This document shows, in pieces, positions 8,522-17,059 of a stretch of DNA of 64,000 bases. Numbering within the stretch: position 1 is the first letter of the stretch; every line of letters starts with the position of its first letter. This DNA is from Mycolicibacterium hippocampi (GTDB lineage: Bacteria > Actinomycetota > Actinomycetes > Mycobacteriales > Mycobacteriaceae). Both the position numbers and the translations under genes were made by a program. The notes beneath the pieces are model-generated. The model had not been told where the DNA came from and ran no database searches. It saw nothing but the letters and a program-made list of their open reading frames with translations. The stretch is taken from the NCBI RefSeq assembly GCF_010723735.1, contig NZ_BLLB01000002.1, positions 4,774,001-4,838,000 of the forward strand, in the 5' to 3' direction.

Positions 8522-9124
8522 TCAGGGCATCTTGACGGCGGAGACGTACATCTCGACGATGGGCTGATAGAGATCGATGTCGTCGAGGTGGCTGCCCAGC
8601 TCCACGGCGTCCGTGGTGGCGATGATGATGTGGGCGAAGGTCTTAGCCGGAATCAACAACGTGGCGCCGAGGCTGTCGATGCCCTCGACGATGTAGCGGG
8701 CGAGCTGGTCGACGACCTCTGATCGTTTGGCGGCCACGCGTTCGCGCGCCTCGGGGTTGCGCAGCAGGTAGAGGTTGAACTCGAGGCCCAATGCGGAATG
8801 TTCGGCGCCGCGGTCGCGGCTCAGCTCACGCCAACGCTCGCCGATGTCTTCGAGTTCTCGCGCCCCGATGTGATCCGACGACGACATGATCTCGGCGAAG
8901 TTGTCGAAATACCGGCGCCAGTACCGGTCGCTGGCTGCAAGGAACAGATCTTCCTTGGTGGCGAAGTACTTGTAGATTGCACCCTTCGAGTAGCCCGCCG
9001 CCCTGGCGATGTCGTCCAGAGTCGCAGGGATGAAGCCCTTTTCGGCGAACACCTGCTCTGCGGCATCGAGTAGCAGCGAGCGGGTGCGCTCGAGGCGCCG
9101 CTCCCGAGTCCACGGCTCCACCAT
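8522..9124 (-). CDS. TetR/AcrR family transcriptional regulator (paralog 2 of the AveC modules)
   Basis: 200-residue TetR regulator, MVEPWTRERRLERTRSLLL, with a helix-turn-helix near residues 28-50 (TLDDIARAAGYSKGAIYKYF). An in-frame ATG at 9166 would add 14 residues but overlaps the operator at 9171-9184 and lacks support from the paralogs, so 9124 is used. Nearly identical domain order to the product of 6640-7242. Convergent with the first AveC-like gene (4-base gap), divergent from the second. Confidence 0.86.
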   Translation of the reverse strand: MVEPWTRERRLERTRSLLLDAAEQVFAEKGFIPATLDDIARAAGYSKGAIYKYFATKEDLFLAASDRYWRRYFDNFAEIMSSSDHIGARELEDIGERWRELSRDRGAEHSALGLEFNLYLLRNPEARERVAAKRSEVVDQLARYIVEGIDSLGATLLIPAKTFAHIIIATTDAVELGSHLDDIDLYQPIVEMYVSAVKMP

Positions 9125-9163
9125 GCGCCAAGCTTGCCATAGATCTTTTTTTGACCCCTTGGT

Positions 9164-9191
9164 CATTCAGATACTCACTGGTATATTTTCG
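9164..9191. promoter_or_regulatory. Operator ATAC-TCACTG-GTAT between TetR and AveC-like gene
   Basis: Core at 9171-9184, with CATTCAG before it and ATTTT, CGA after it, as at 7281-7308. Lies 75 bases before the AveC-like GTG at 9260 and 46 bases from the TetR start at 9124. Same half-sites and spacing as the sites at 5893 and 7288. Confidence 0.65.
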
Positions 9192-9259
9192 ACGCGTCGG
9201 CCACTTCGGGAGGGAGCTCTGAGGTCCATGGGATCGACAAGTGCAGAGGAGACGGTGTC

Positions 9260-10423
9260 GTGAGCGACCTGTCGAGCAGGAAAAAACCAGTTCTCACCGA
9301 AGCGCTCAGCGACGCAACACTCGGTGCGCAGCCACAGAAGAAGATCACGCCGATCAGAGTCTGGGCCACGGTCGGTGGCCTGATCCTCGCCTTCCAGCTG
9401 TATGTGTGGGGCAAATGGGTCACCGGGCCGCACTTCGAGCGGGTGCCCGCAGGACCGACCGACCCACCGACCTTCATGAAGGCGATCCTCTTCACGTGGA
9501 CTGCCGTCATCGTGGTGGGTCTGCCAGTGGCCGTCTGGTGGTTCCTGATTCGCCCCTGGCGCCGGGAGCGGCGAATCACCCTCGACGGCATGCTCTTTGT
9601 GTCGTGCGGCCTGCTGTGGTTCCAGGATCCGTTGCTGAATTACTTCAGCACGTGGAGCACGTACAACACCTGGATGTGGAACATGGGCTCGTGGGTCCAG
9701 GACGTCCCAGGGTGGGTGTCGTACGGGGAACCGGGCGCCATGATGGCAGAACCCGTCCTGATGAACGCCCCCGGCTACTTCTTCGTGCTGCTGTGCACGA
9801 TGCTCGGCTGCGCGGTGATGCGCCTCGCCAAGAGGCGGTTCCCGAACATCAACACCTACGGCTTGATCGGCGTGGTGATCGCCTGGACCTTCTTCTTCGA
9901 CTTCGTCATCGAGGGCTTGTTCCTGATGCCGATGGGGCTGTTCACCTATCCCGGGGCCATCCAGGCGCTGTCGATCAACGCCGGCACCTACTACCAGTGG
10001 CCGATCTATGAAGGGCTCATGTGGGGCGGTGTCCAGGCGGGCCTGTGCTGCATGCGGTACTTCACCGACGACCGGGGTCGGACGTTCGTCGAGCGCGGGC
10101 TCGACCAGGTGCGAGGCGGTTTCGTCAAACAGCAGCTCACGCGGTTCCTGGCGATCTTCGCCGCGTGCAGCATGTTCTTCTTCGTGTTCTACAACATTCC
10201 GGCACAGTTCTTCGCCATGCACCAGGATCCGTGGCCGGAGGACATCCTCAAGCGCTCGTACTTCCTGATGGGCATCTGCGGTGAGGACACCGATCGGCCG
10301 TGCCCCGACCCCGCACTACCGATGCCCCTGACGAATTCCGGCTACATCAACCACGACGGTGAGCTCGTCCTGCCCGACGGAGTCGAGCTCCCCGTGAACG
10401 TTCCACTCGAGCGAGGAGATTAG
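9260..10423 (+). CDS. Spirocyclase AveC family membrane protein (copy 2)
   Basis: 387 residues, polytopic, paralog of the 7348-8517 product. It shares RITLDGML, FQDPLLNYFSTWSTYN, YPGAIQ.LS.NAGTYYQWPIYEGLMWGGVQ (pattern, not continuous identity), a C-terminal C-G-E-TDRPCP block and SGYINHDGE. The GTG start at 9260 follows GAGGAGA. Its TAG stop is immediately followed by the ATG of the AAA+ ATPase gene, with GAGGAG inside its last codons, so translation of the two is probably coupled. Having two similar but not identical copies suggests homologs acting on different substrates or a heteromer; this is inference. Confidence 0.75.
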   Translation: MSDLSSRKKPVLTEALSDATLGAQPQKKITPIRVWATVGGLILAFQLYVWGKWVTGPHFERVPAGPTDPPTFMKAILFTWTAVIVVGLPVAVWWFLIRPWRRERRITLDGMLFVSCGLLWFQDPLLNYFSTWSTYNTWMWNMGSWVQDVPGWVSYGEPGAMMAEPVLMNAPGYFFVLLCTMLGCAVMRLAKRRFPNINTYGLIGVVIAWTFFFDFVIEGLFLMPMGLFTYPGAIQALSINAGTYYQWPIYEGLMWGGVQAGLCCMRYFTDDRGRTFVERGLDQVRGGFVKQQLTRFLAIFAACSMFFFVFYNIPAQFFAMHQDPWPEDILKRSYFLMGICGEDTDRPCPDPALPMPLTNSGYINHDGELVLPDGVELPVNVPLERGD

Positions 10424-11242
10424 ATGTTGAACAGTACTTCTGCGGTGGTCGCCCCCGTTTCGCACGCACCGTTCTACCGTGCGGTGGGCGACGAGGTGGA
10501 GGTCTTTCAGGCGGCGGCCCGCCGAGGCTTGCCGGTGCTGTTGAAAGGCCCCACCGGCTGCGGGAAAACCCGGTTCGTGGAGGCAATGGCTCACCAGTTG
10601 AACCGGGATCTGATCACCGTCGCGGGCCACGAGGACATGACGTCGGCGGATCTGGTGGGCAGGTTCCTGTTGAAGGGCGGCGAGACGGTCTGGGTGGACG
10701 GGCCGTTGACCCGCGCGGTGCGTGAGGGCGCCATCTTCTATCTGGACGAGGTGGTGGAGGCGCGCCAGGACACCACCGTGGTGATCCATCCGCTCGCCGA
10801 TCACCGCCGCGAGCTGCCCGTGGACCGCCTCGGCACCACACTGCAGGCGGCACCCGGCTTCCAGCTGGTGATCTCCTACAACCCCGGCTACCAGAGCGTG
10901 CTGAAGAACCTCAAGGAGTCGACGCGTCAGCGCTTCGTCGCCATCGAGCTCGGTTACCCGTCGCCCGAGATCGAGACCGAGGTGGTCGCCTACGAAGCTG
11001 GAATCGACACTGACACAGCGCGTTCACTGGTCAGACTCGCGTACGCCATTCGGAACCTGGACGGCTCACCGTTGCGCGAAGTGTCCTCCACGCGCATGTT
11101 GATCTTGGCGGGCGGCCTCGCCGCTGAAGGGCTCAACCTGCGCAGTGCCGTGCACGCGGCCGTGGTCCAGGTGCTCTCCGACGACGAGGACGTGATCCGC
11201 GCCCTCGACGAACTCGTCGACACGGTACTGCCGAACACGTGA
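10424..11242 (+). CDS. MoxR-type AAA+ ATPase, CbbQ/NirQ/NorQ family
   Basis: 272-residue AAA+ ATPase. Walker A is GPTGCGKT near residue 41 and Walker B is IFYLDEV near 105, with sensor-type SYNPGYQ near 148 and STRQRF. NorQ/CbbQ proteins work with a VWA partner (NorD/CbbO) to remodel or insert metal into a target enzyme: NO reductase for NorQ/D, Rubisco for CbbQ/O. Here neither target is present; instead the gene is fused in an operon to the AveC-like gene upstream and overlaps the VWA gene downstream. The client is therefore probably encoded nearby. Confidence 0.9.
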   Translation: MLNSTSAVVAPVSHAPFYRAVGDEVEVFQAAARRGLPVLLKGPTGCGKTRFVEAMAHQLNRDLITVAGHEDMTSADLVGRFLLKGGETVWVDGPLTRAVREGAIFYLDEVVEARQDTTVVIHPLADHRRELPVDRLGTTLQAAPGFQLVISYNPGYQSVLKNLKESTRQRFVAIELGYPSPEIETEVVAYEAGIDTDTARSLVRLAYAIRNLDGSPLREVSSTRMLILAGGLAAEGLNLRSAVHAAVVQVLSDDEDVIRALDELVDTVLPNT

Positions 11243-12942
11243 CCGGGGATTCGAACCCGGACCGGTTCCGGTTCCTCGCCACCTACATCGCGGGCAGGTC
11301 CGTCGAAGTCGTCGAGGCGCCGGGCGGCCAACCTGTACACACCAACGGTCAGTTCATCTTCGTGTCGGCCGGCGGTTCAGCCTCCGAGCAGCGACGCGAG
11401 ATGCTGCTCCAGGCCGCACTTCTCGGCGGGGGCAGCCTCGAGCAGCGATTGATCAAGGGACTGCGGGCACGTGCCACGTTGACCCGCCGTTATCTGGCAC
11501 TCGAAGGCCACCGGGTTCTCGCCGAACTCGCCGACCGGGTTCCACTCGATCCCGCACTTCTCGCTGAAGGGCACCCCAGTACCGCAACTGCCGACGAGTC
11601 TCTCGAGCTGGCAAAGAGCCGAGCAGCAATTGCCGACCCCCCGGAATGGTTCGGTGCCATCAGACCCTCCCGGCTGATGGCAGCGCCCGCCGGACCGGGG
11701 GGGCAGGCCACCGACAAAGACCTCAAACTGCAGTTCGACCCCATCGACTTGCCCGAATCGGACGACGATGAAGAAGACGACGACGAAGACGGCGGGAAGT
11801 CCGGGGAGAGCAAGATCCTCAAGCTGTTCGAGAGCCCACTCTTCAACAACCAGTCGATGTCGGACTACATGCGCAAGATGTTCGGCGGCAAACGCACCCC
11901 CGGCGAGGGGGCCGCAGGCGCCGAGATGACGGTCCGCTCCACCCGCCGGGTTCAGGAGATCGGCCCGAATGCCCGCCCCCTTCCCACTCGGATCCAATTC
12001 ACCGATGACGGCAAGCCCGGTGCTGCCATTGGCGTGGGCGGCGCCCTGTATCCGGAATGGGACGTCTTCAACGACCGGTACAAGCCCGACTGGTGCCGGG
12101 TCATCGACTTCCCGCTGACCGTCTCCGCGGACGTCTCTGATGCCGGTGTCGCGCGCGACGACGTGCTACGGCGCCGTCTGGCCCGCGTCGGACTCGGCCC
12201 GAAGGTCCTGCGGGGCCGCGCCGACGGGGACGACCTCGACATCGAGGCGCTCATCGACCTGTTCGTCGACCTCCAATCCGGTTTCTCCGCACCTGAACAC
12301 GTGTACCTCGAGCGCCGCAAACTCGCCCGCAACCTCGGCGTGCTGATCCTGATCGACGCCTCCGGGTCCGCCGTCGACGCCGATTCGGATGGCCTCGCGG
12401 TGCACGACCACCAACGCCGGGCGGCGACAACGCTGGCCGTCACACTCGAGGAACTCGGTGACCGCGTCGCCGTCTACGCGTTTCGGTCGCAGGGCCGCCA
12501 CGCTGTCCATCTGCCGGCGATCAAGACGTTCGACCAGAATTTCGGTGCCCTCGGACGCGCTCGGCTCAACCAACTCGAACCAGCGAGCTACACCCGCCTC
12601 GGCGCCGGCATCCGGGGGGCGGGCGAGGTTCTCAAGAACGAGGCCGGCACACCGAATCGGCTGCTGCTGGTCCTCTCAGACGGCTTCCCCTACGACGACG
12701 GCTACGAAGGTCGTTATGCGGAAGCCGACGCCCACAAGGCCCTCGAAGAGCTCCGCACAGAGGGTGTTGCATGCCTGTGCCTGTCCATCGGCTCTGCCAC
12801 GGAAAACGATGTGCTCGAACGCGTCTTCGGATCGGCAAGCTTCGCCAGCGCTCCCGCGTTGTCCGACCTGAGCCCTCAGATGGACGAGTTGTTCATGTCA
12901 GCGCTCGCCGAGCTCGCCGCCCCGAAACCCGCGCGGGTCTGA
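11239..12942 (+). CDS. NorD/CbbO-type VWA-domain protein
   Basis: 567 residues. The C-terminal von Willebrand A domain starts about residue 365 with the MIDAS motif DASGS near 372, and continues with LVLSDGFPYDD. An acidic stretch (ESDDDEEDDDEDGG) lies near residues 173-186. GTG at 11239 overlaps the ATPase stop by 4 bases (GTGA). Length and layout match NorD/CbbO partners, which bind the hexameric ATPase and recognise the client through MIDAS. No signal peptide or membrane segment seen. Convergent with the hydrolase downstream. Confidence 0.88.
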   Translation: MTGDSNPDRFRFLATYIAGRSVEVVEAPGGQPVHTNGQFIFVSAGGSASEQRREMLLQAALLGGGSLEQRLIKGLRARATLTRRYLALEGHRVLAELADRVPLDPALLAEGHPSTATADESLELAKSRAAIADPPEWFGAIRPSRLMAAPAGPGGQATDKDLKLQFDPIDLPESDDDEEDDDEDGGKSGESKILKLFESPLFNNQSMSDYMRKMFGGKRTPGEGAAGAEMTVRSTRRVQEIGPNARPLPTRIQFTDDGKPGAAIGVGGALYPEWDVFNDRYKPDWCRVIDFPLTVSADVSDAGVARDDVLRRRLARVGLGPKVLRGRADGDDLDIEALIDLFVDLQSGFSAPEHVYLERRKLARNLGVLILIDASGSAVDADSDGLAVHDHQRRAATTLAVTLEELGDRVAVYAFRSQGRHAVHLPAIKTFDQNFGALGRARLNQLEPASYTRLGAGIRGAGEVLKNEAGTPNRLLLVLSDGFPYDDGYEGRYAEADAHKALEELRTEGVACLCLSIGSATENDVLERVFGSASFASAPALSDLSPQMDELFMSALAELAAPKPARV

Positions 12943-12960
12943 GACCCGCCAGCGGAACTG

Positions 12961-13710
12961 TCATCGGTCGAGGGACTCCCAGAACCGAATGAGCGCCGCG
13001 GCGCCGGCGGCGGGGTCCTCCAGCATCCACCAATGGCCCAGCCCGTCGAGCACCTCGGTCCGGGCGCCGGCTCGGCCGGCCGCCCGACGCTGCATCTCCT
13101 CGGTGCCGACGAAAGTGTCCGCGGTGGCCAGAAGCGCCAGTCCCGGGCGGGCAGCGGCGTTCTCGAGTGCCCGTCCGGCATCGGCCAAAGCCGGCTGGCA
13201 TGCCGAGCGGTAGAGCGCCAGAACAGCGCGGCTCATCTCTGGCCCCTGCGCTGCCGCAAACGAAGTCGACACCTCGGCGGGAATGCCGAAGGTGACCAGC
13301 TGCTGTGCTCGTTGCTCTATCGAACCGTCGTGCATCATCGCGACGAGCTGCTCGCCAACCTCCGGGGTCTGGAACCCTTGGGCCACGTCGTGCCATACGT
13401 AGTCGCGGTCGAACAGGCCGACGACGTCAGTCGCCCAGCTGCGCACGAGTTCGGGCCGGTGCATCACGGTGTTCACGACGTGACCTCCGCCCCAGTCGTG
13501 TCCGACGAGGTCGACGGGCTGATCCAATCCCTCCAACTCGTCGACCAGCCAATCGCGGTAGGCGAGATAGGTCGCAGAGAACCCGCTGGGAAGGGGGGCT
13601 CCGAACCCTGGCGGAGACAACCGCACCACGTCCGTGCGCCCGAGGGCATCGACAAGCGGACTCCACACCGCATCGGTCTCCGGATTACCATGTACCAGAA
13701 CCAAAGTCAT
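12961..13710 (-). CDS. Alpha/beta-fold hydrolase (Asp nucleophile, epoxide hydrolase/dehalogenase-like)
   Basis: 249-residue hydrolase. The oxyanion motif HGNPE is near residue 7. The nucleophile elbow GHDWGG near 70 has Asp, as in epoxide hydrolases and haloalkane dehalogenases. The C-terminal GLGHWWMLEDP carries the catalytic His. It stands alone on the minus strand, convergent with the VWA gene and divergent from the epimerase gene. Substrate unknown. Confidence 0.85.
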   Translation of the reverse strand: MTLVLVHGNPETDAVWSPLVDALGRTDVVRLSPPGFGAPLPSGFSATYLAYRDWLVDELEGLDQPVDLVGHDWGGGHVVNTVMHRPELVRSWATDVVGLFDRDYVWHDVAQGFQTPEVGEQLVAMMHDGSIEQRAQQLVTFGIPAEVSTSFAAAQGPEMSRAVLALYRSACQPALADAGRALENAAARPGLALLATADTFVGTEEMQRRAAGRAGARTEVLDGLGHWWMLEDPAAGAAALIRFWESLDR

Positions 13711-13832
13711 GCCATGATCCTCGCACGACGGGACGGCGCGGAGAATCGCACCGCCGCGAATTGCACCTGCTGCACGCAGCCCAGATTATCAAGTACTTAA
13801 CATTTGGGGTTCGGTGCGCTAAGACTGATGAG
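13711..13832. promoter_or_regulatory. Divergent promoter region with AAGTACTT palindrome
   Basis: 122-bp gap between the hydrolase and epimerase genes. It is AT-richer around ATTATCAAGTACTTAACATT, with an 8-bp perfect palindrome at 13791-13798 about 35 bases before the epimerase ATG. Could be an operator or part of a promoter. Weak evidence. Confidence 0.25.
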
Positions 13833-14741
13833 ATGCTCGACGCAGAAAAGATCCTCATCACCGGCGCCACCGGCAAGATCGCCTTCCCCATCGCACGCGC
13901 GCTCGCGAAGAACAACGAGGTGTGGGGTGCCGCTCGCCTGAGAGAACCCGCCGACAGGGACAGGCTGGCCGAAGCCGGCATCATCCCGGTCGCGCTGGAC
14001 CTGGGTGTCGGCGACTTCGCCGCCCTCCCTTCGGACTTCACATATGTGTTCCACGCCGCCGTGGACACCGGTGACGGTGAGTGGGCCCACTGCGTCGACA
14101 CCAACGCGCAGAAATCCGGGGACCTGCTCTACCACTGCCGCACCGCCAAAGGCTTCGTGTTCTGTTCCACCGGTTCGGTCTACGGTTACCAAGGCCGGCG
14201 ACCCCTACGGGAACCAGACCCGCCCGGTGTACCGCTGCGCGCGAACTACAGCTTCTCCAAGATCGCCGCGGAGGCGGTCTGCACGTGGGTCGCCAAGCAG
14301 TACGACATTCCGTTGACCATCATCCGGATCTGTTCCACCTACGGGCCGCAGGGCGGTGCGCCTGCGGACCGATTGGCGATGATGCTGGCGGGAAAGCCGA
14401 TCCGGCTCCACCCCGACACACCCAACAACTACAACCCGATCTACGAGGACGACTACGTCGATCTCGGCGTGCGGGCCATGGAGGTCGCGGCCACCCCGCC
14501 CGTGGTCGTGAACTGGGCGGGCAGCGAGACGGTCAGCGTCGAGGAGTACTGCACGTACATGGGTGAGTTGGTGGGTGTCGAGCCGATATTCGAGTACACC
14601 GGCGACGCGCACACCCCGTTGTGGCCCGATGTCACCTACATGCACGAGGTACTGGGACGAACGAAAGTCCCTTGGCGCGACGGATTCCGGCGGATGATCG
14701 AGGCGCGCCACCCCGAGCTGCTACCCGCCACGGCCGACTGA
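13833..14741 (+). CDS. NAD-dependent epimerase/dehydratase family protein
   Basis: Extended SDR of 302 residues. The cofactor motif ITGATGKIA is near residue 8, STGSVYG near 113, and the active-site Y-x3-K is YSFSK near 144. Substrate may be a nucleotide sugar or a hydrophobic ketone/alcohol. ATG at 13833 is chosen because homology begins at ILITGATG; there is no strong ribosome-binding site. First gene of a three-gene operon with an EthD-like protein and an LLM oxidoreductase (gaps 11 and 25 bases). Confidence 0.88.
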   Translation: MLDAEKILITGATGKIAFPIARALAKNNEVWGAARLREPADRDRLAEAGIIPVALDLGVGDFAALPSDFTYVFHAAVDTGDGEWAHCVDTNAQKSGDLLYHCRTAKGFVFCSTGSVYGYQGRRPLREPDPPGVPLRANYSFSKIAAEAVCTWVAKQYDIPLTIIRICSTYGPQGGAPADRLAMMLAGKPIRLHPDTPNNYNPIYEDDYVDLGVRAMEVAATPPVVVNWAGSETVSVEEYCTYMGELVGVEPIFEYTGDAHTPLWPDVTYMHEVLGRTKVPWRDGFRRMIEARHPELLPATAD

Positions 14742-14752
14742 AGGGACCCGAC

Positions 14753-15496
14753 ATGCAGTTACCCGGCAGGCCGTCCGACGACGCCGCCGATGTGCTCGCC
14801 GAAGGCAGCGGGGACATCACGACGCTGTTCGTGTCCATGGCACGGCGCCACCCCGAGGGTGCCGATGCCGACTACCTGCGCTGGCACACCCTCGACCACC
14901 GCCCGGAGCAGCACCGGCTTTCCGCGGTGCGGGCGTCGCTGCGGCTGGTGTCGACTCCGGCCTGCCGGTCCGTGCGTGCATGCAGTCATGACCGCTACGA
15001 CGACATCGACCACGTGATGACCTACTTCTTCACCGATCCCGCGGGGATGGAGCCGTTCCTGAGCCTGTCCAAAGCGCTCGGTGACGCGGGCCGCAAGCTT
15101 CCGCTGCTGCCGCCGGTCGAACGCGGCGTCTACGCCGTCGGCACCAAAGCGGCGGTACCTGATGTCAAGGTCGGCGCCGACGTGCTGCCGTGGTGGCCGG
15201 TGCGTGGTGTCTACCTGCTGCTGGAATCGGCCGCGTCATCGCCGGCGGATCTGCTCGACGTCGACGGTGTCGCAGGGGTGTGGTCGGCGACGTCGCTGCC
15301 GGTCGAGGCGCGACTGGCGAGCGCAGTCGCGGGACAGACGATCTCGTACTGCTTCCTCGACGACGACCCGGTGACGACCGCCGAGAGGCTGGGGCCGGTG
15401 CTGGACAAGCGCTGGAGCGTGGGCGGGGTCGAACCGCTCTTCGCCGCCCCGTTCCATCCCGTCGTGCCGCACGAGTGGGACCGTTATCTGCCGTGA
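14753..15496 (+). CDS. Conserved hypothetical protein, possible EthD-like dimeric alpha/beta barrel
   Basis: 247 residues, not recognised with confidence. The N-terminal half has a pattern resembling EthD/ferredoxin-like domains (YLRWHTLDHRPEQHR, then a possible second strand set around VMTYFFTDPAGMEPFLSL). The second half (VRGVYLLLESAA, ISYCFLDDDPV) may repeat the fold. ATG at 14753 follows AAGGGA. Its position between an epimerase and an LLM flavin enzyme suggests a role in the same pathway. No catalytic residue identified. Confidence 0.55.
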   Translation: MQLPGRPSDDAADVLAEGSGDITTLFVSMARRHPEGADADYLRWHTLDHRPEQHRLSAVRASLRLVSTPACRSVRACSHDRYDDIDHVMTYFFTDPAGMEPFLSLSKALGDAGRKLPLLPPVERGVYAVGTKAAVPDVKVGADVLPWWPVRGVYLLLESAASSPADLLDVDGVAGVWSATSLPVEARLASAVAGQTISYCFLDDDPVTTAERLGPVLDKRWSVGGVEPLFAAPFHPVVPHEWDRYLP

Positions 15497-15521
15497 CCAT
15501 GTGCCGTGACAAAGGAGCGCC

Positions 15522-16478
15522 ATGCGTATCGGGCTGATGGTCGGATCCGACAAGGAACGTCCGCGCGACGAGCGACTGTCCGGACTGCTGAGCGACGGGG
15601 CCGCCGCCGAAGCCTCCGGGTTCAGTTCGTTCTGGTTCCCCCAGGTGCCCGGTTATCTCGACGCGATGACAGCGCTGGCGCTGCTGGGACAGGCCACCAC
15701 GACGATCGAACTCGGCACCGCTGTGGTCCCCGTCCAGACCCGCCATCCGATGATCCTGGCGCAGCAGGCGCTCACGACGACAACTGCGTGCGGCGGCCGG
15801 TTCACACTCGGCCTCGGCGTCTCTCACGATTGGATCGTCGACGGCCAGTTGGGCATTCCGTACGAGCGGCCCGCACACCAGCTGCGCGACTGTCTCGATG
15901 TCCTCGCCGCGGCGTTCGGCGGACCTGGCCAGGTCGACGTGGACAACAACACTTGCCGTGTGCACAGCCCGGTGGATGTCACCGATGGGACGGCTCCGCC
16001 GGTCCTGCTCGCCGCGCTGGGACCCACGATGCTGCGGATCGCCGGCGAGCGGACCGACGGCACGATTGTGTGGATGGCCGACGAGCGTGCGATCGGCGAG
16101 CACATCGTCCCGAAGATCAGCACGGCCGCTCAGGTCGCGGGTCGGCCCGCGCCTCGGGTCGTTGCGGGTATCCCGGTCGCGTTGTGTTCGCCGGCCGACG
16201 TACCGTCCGCGCGCACCCATGCCAGCGAGGTCCTCGGGCACGCGCACTTCTCCCCCAACTACGTTCGGCTTCTCGAGCATGGGGACGCCGGCGATGTCGG
16301 GGACACGATGGCTGCGGGGGACGAAGCCGCCGTTGTGGCCCGGCTGCGCCGGTACCGCGATGCCGGCGTCACAGATCTGGCTGCGCGGATCGTTCCGCTC
16401 GGGACCGACGTCGCCGCACGAGTGTCCTCCCGACGGCGCACCCAGGAGTTCCTGGCATCACTCGACGCGACGTGGTGA
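15522..16478 (+). CDS. LLM class F420/flavin-dependent oxidoreductase
   Basis: 318-residue luciferase-like TIM-barrel oxidoreductase. Visible features are the N-terminal IGLMVGSD, FSSFWFPQ, IELGTAVVP near residue 65, LGLGVSHDW near 100 and PVLLAALGPTMLRIAGE near 165. Proteins of this type use F420 or FMN for hydride transfer or monooxygenation. AAAGGAG precedes the ATG. Its 3' end overlaps the convergent VOC gene by 21 bases. Substrate unknown. Confidence 0.85.
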   Translation: MRIGLMVGSDKERPRDERLSGLLSDGAAAEASGFSSFWFPQVPGYLDAMTALALLGQATTTIELGTAVVPVQTRHPMILAQQALTTTTACGGRFTLGLGVSHDWIVDGQLGIPYERPAHQLRDCLDVLAAAFGGPGQVDVDNNTCRVHSPVDVTDGTAPPVLLAALGPTMLRIAGERTDGTIVWMADERAIGEHIVPKISTAAQVAGRPAPRVVAGIPVALCSPADVPSARTHASEVLGHAHFSPNYVRLLEHGDAGDVGDTMAAGDEAAVVARLRRYRDAGVTDLAARIVPLGTDVAARVSSRRRTQEFLASLDATW

Positions 16479-16910
16479 CGCGGCAGAATCTGCCTGGTCG
16501 GCGGCGAAGCCACCCATGAACTCGATCGGCACCCCGCCCACGGAGCAGAAGAACAGGTCGACGCCGGGCACGCCCGCGTCGAACAATGTCACATCGCTGG
16601 CATACGCCTTCGCAGCCTCGTAGTTGCGGGCGAACTCCTCGGTCAGGAATGACAGGGCGGCCAGCCCTTCGGGCGCGGCCTCTCGCAGATGCTCCGGGAC
16701 ATCGAGCACCTCGATCAGTCCGGCCTCGCCGCTGCCGAGAATCGTCACGTCGGCGCCGTCGGACGGCGGCCATCCCAACGTGGCTTCGAGCACGGCGCCC
16801 GGCACCCGCAGCTGATACTGAACGCCCATACCCACCACGTCGGTGAGGAAGGCGATGAACGTCGCGGCCGAATGGCTGCGCATCACGACGTGGTGGAGCT
16901 GGCTCGGCAC
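16458..16910 (-). CDS. VOC/glyoxalase-superfamily protein
   Basis: About 150 residues of the vicinal oxygen chelate fold: LHHVVMRSHS with a possible metal-ligand His, FLTDVVGMGVQY, a central GLIEVLDVP and a C-terminal PIEFMGGF with the usual Glu position. GTG at 16910 is preferred over GTG at 16934 because GAGGAGG lies just upstream. It could be a dioxygenase, lyase or binding protein. Overlaps the convergent LLM gene at its 3' end by 21 bases. Confidence 0.65.
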   Translation of the reverse strand: MPSQLHHVVMRSHSAATFIAFLTDVVGMGVQYQLRVPGAVLEATLGWPPSDGADVTILGSGEAGLIEVLDVPEHLREAAPEGLAALSFLTEEFARNYEAAKAYASDVTLFDAGVPGVDLFFCSVGGVPIEFMGGFAADQADSAASPRRVE

Positions 16911-17007
16911 GGTCGGCCTCCTCGGGGTGGACACGGCGTGCGTACAGCTCGCCTCGTCGCAGGCTACCGAGTCGACGCCGCCCTGGCGCCGGATTGCGCC
17001 GCTTAGT

Positions 17008-17024
17008 TAGACGACGGTCGACTA
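17008..17024. promoter_or_regulatory. 17-bp operator palindrome TAGnCGACnGTCGnCTA
   Basis: The sequence TAGACGACGGTCGACTA is palindromic at 14 of 17 positions (three unmatched, including the centre). It sits 35 bases upstream of the TetR ATG at 17060 and in the divergent gap with the VOC gene. Probably the autoregulatory operator of that TetR. Confidence 0.55.
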
Positions 17025-17059
17025 TTTATTTCGCCGAATCCGCCTGTTATGTTCGTGCA

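Noticed and set aside
9125..9166. Longer TetR start at ATG 9166
   Set aside because: The added residues have no match in the two paralogous regulators, and the codon is next to the operator; 9124 gives the shared 200-residue length.
11760..11800. Acidic repeat in the VWA protein as a separate low-complexity insertion
   Set aside because: Acidic linkers are common before the VWA domain in NorD/CbbO proteins, and the DNA shows no repeat borders.
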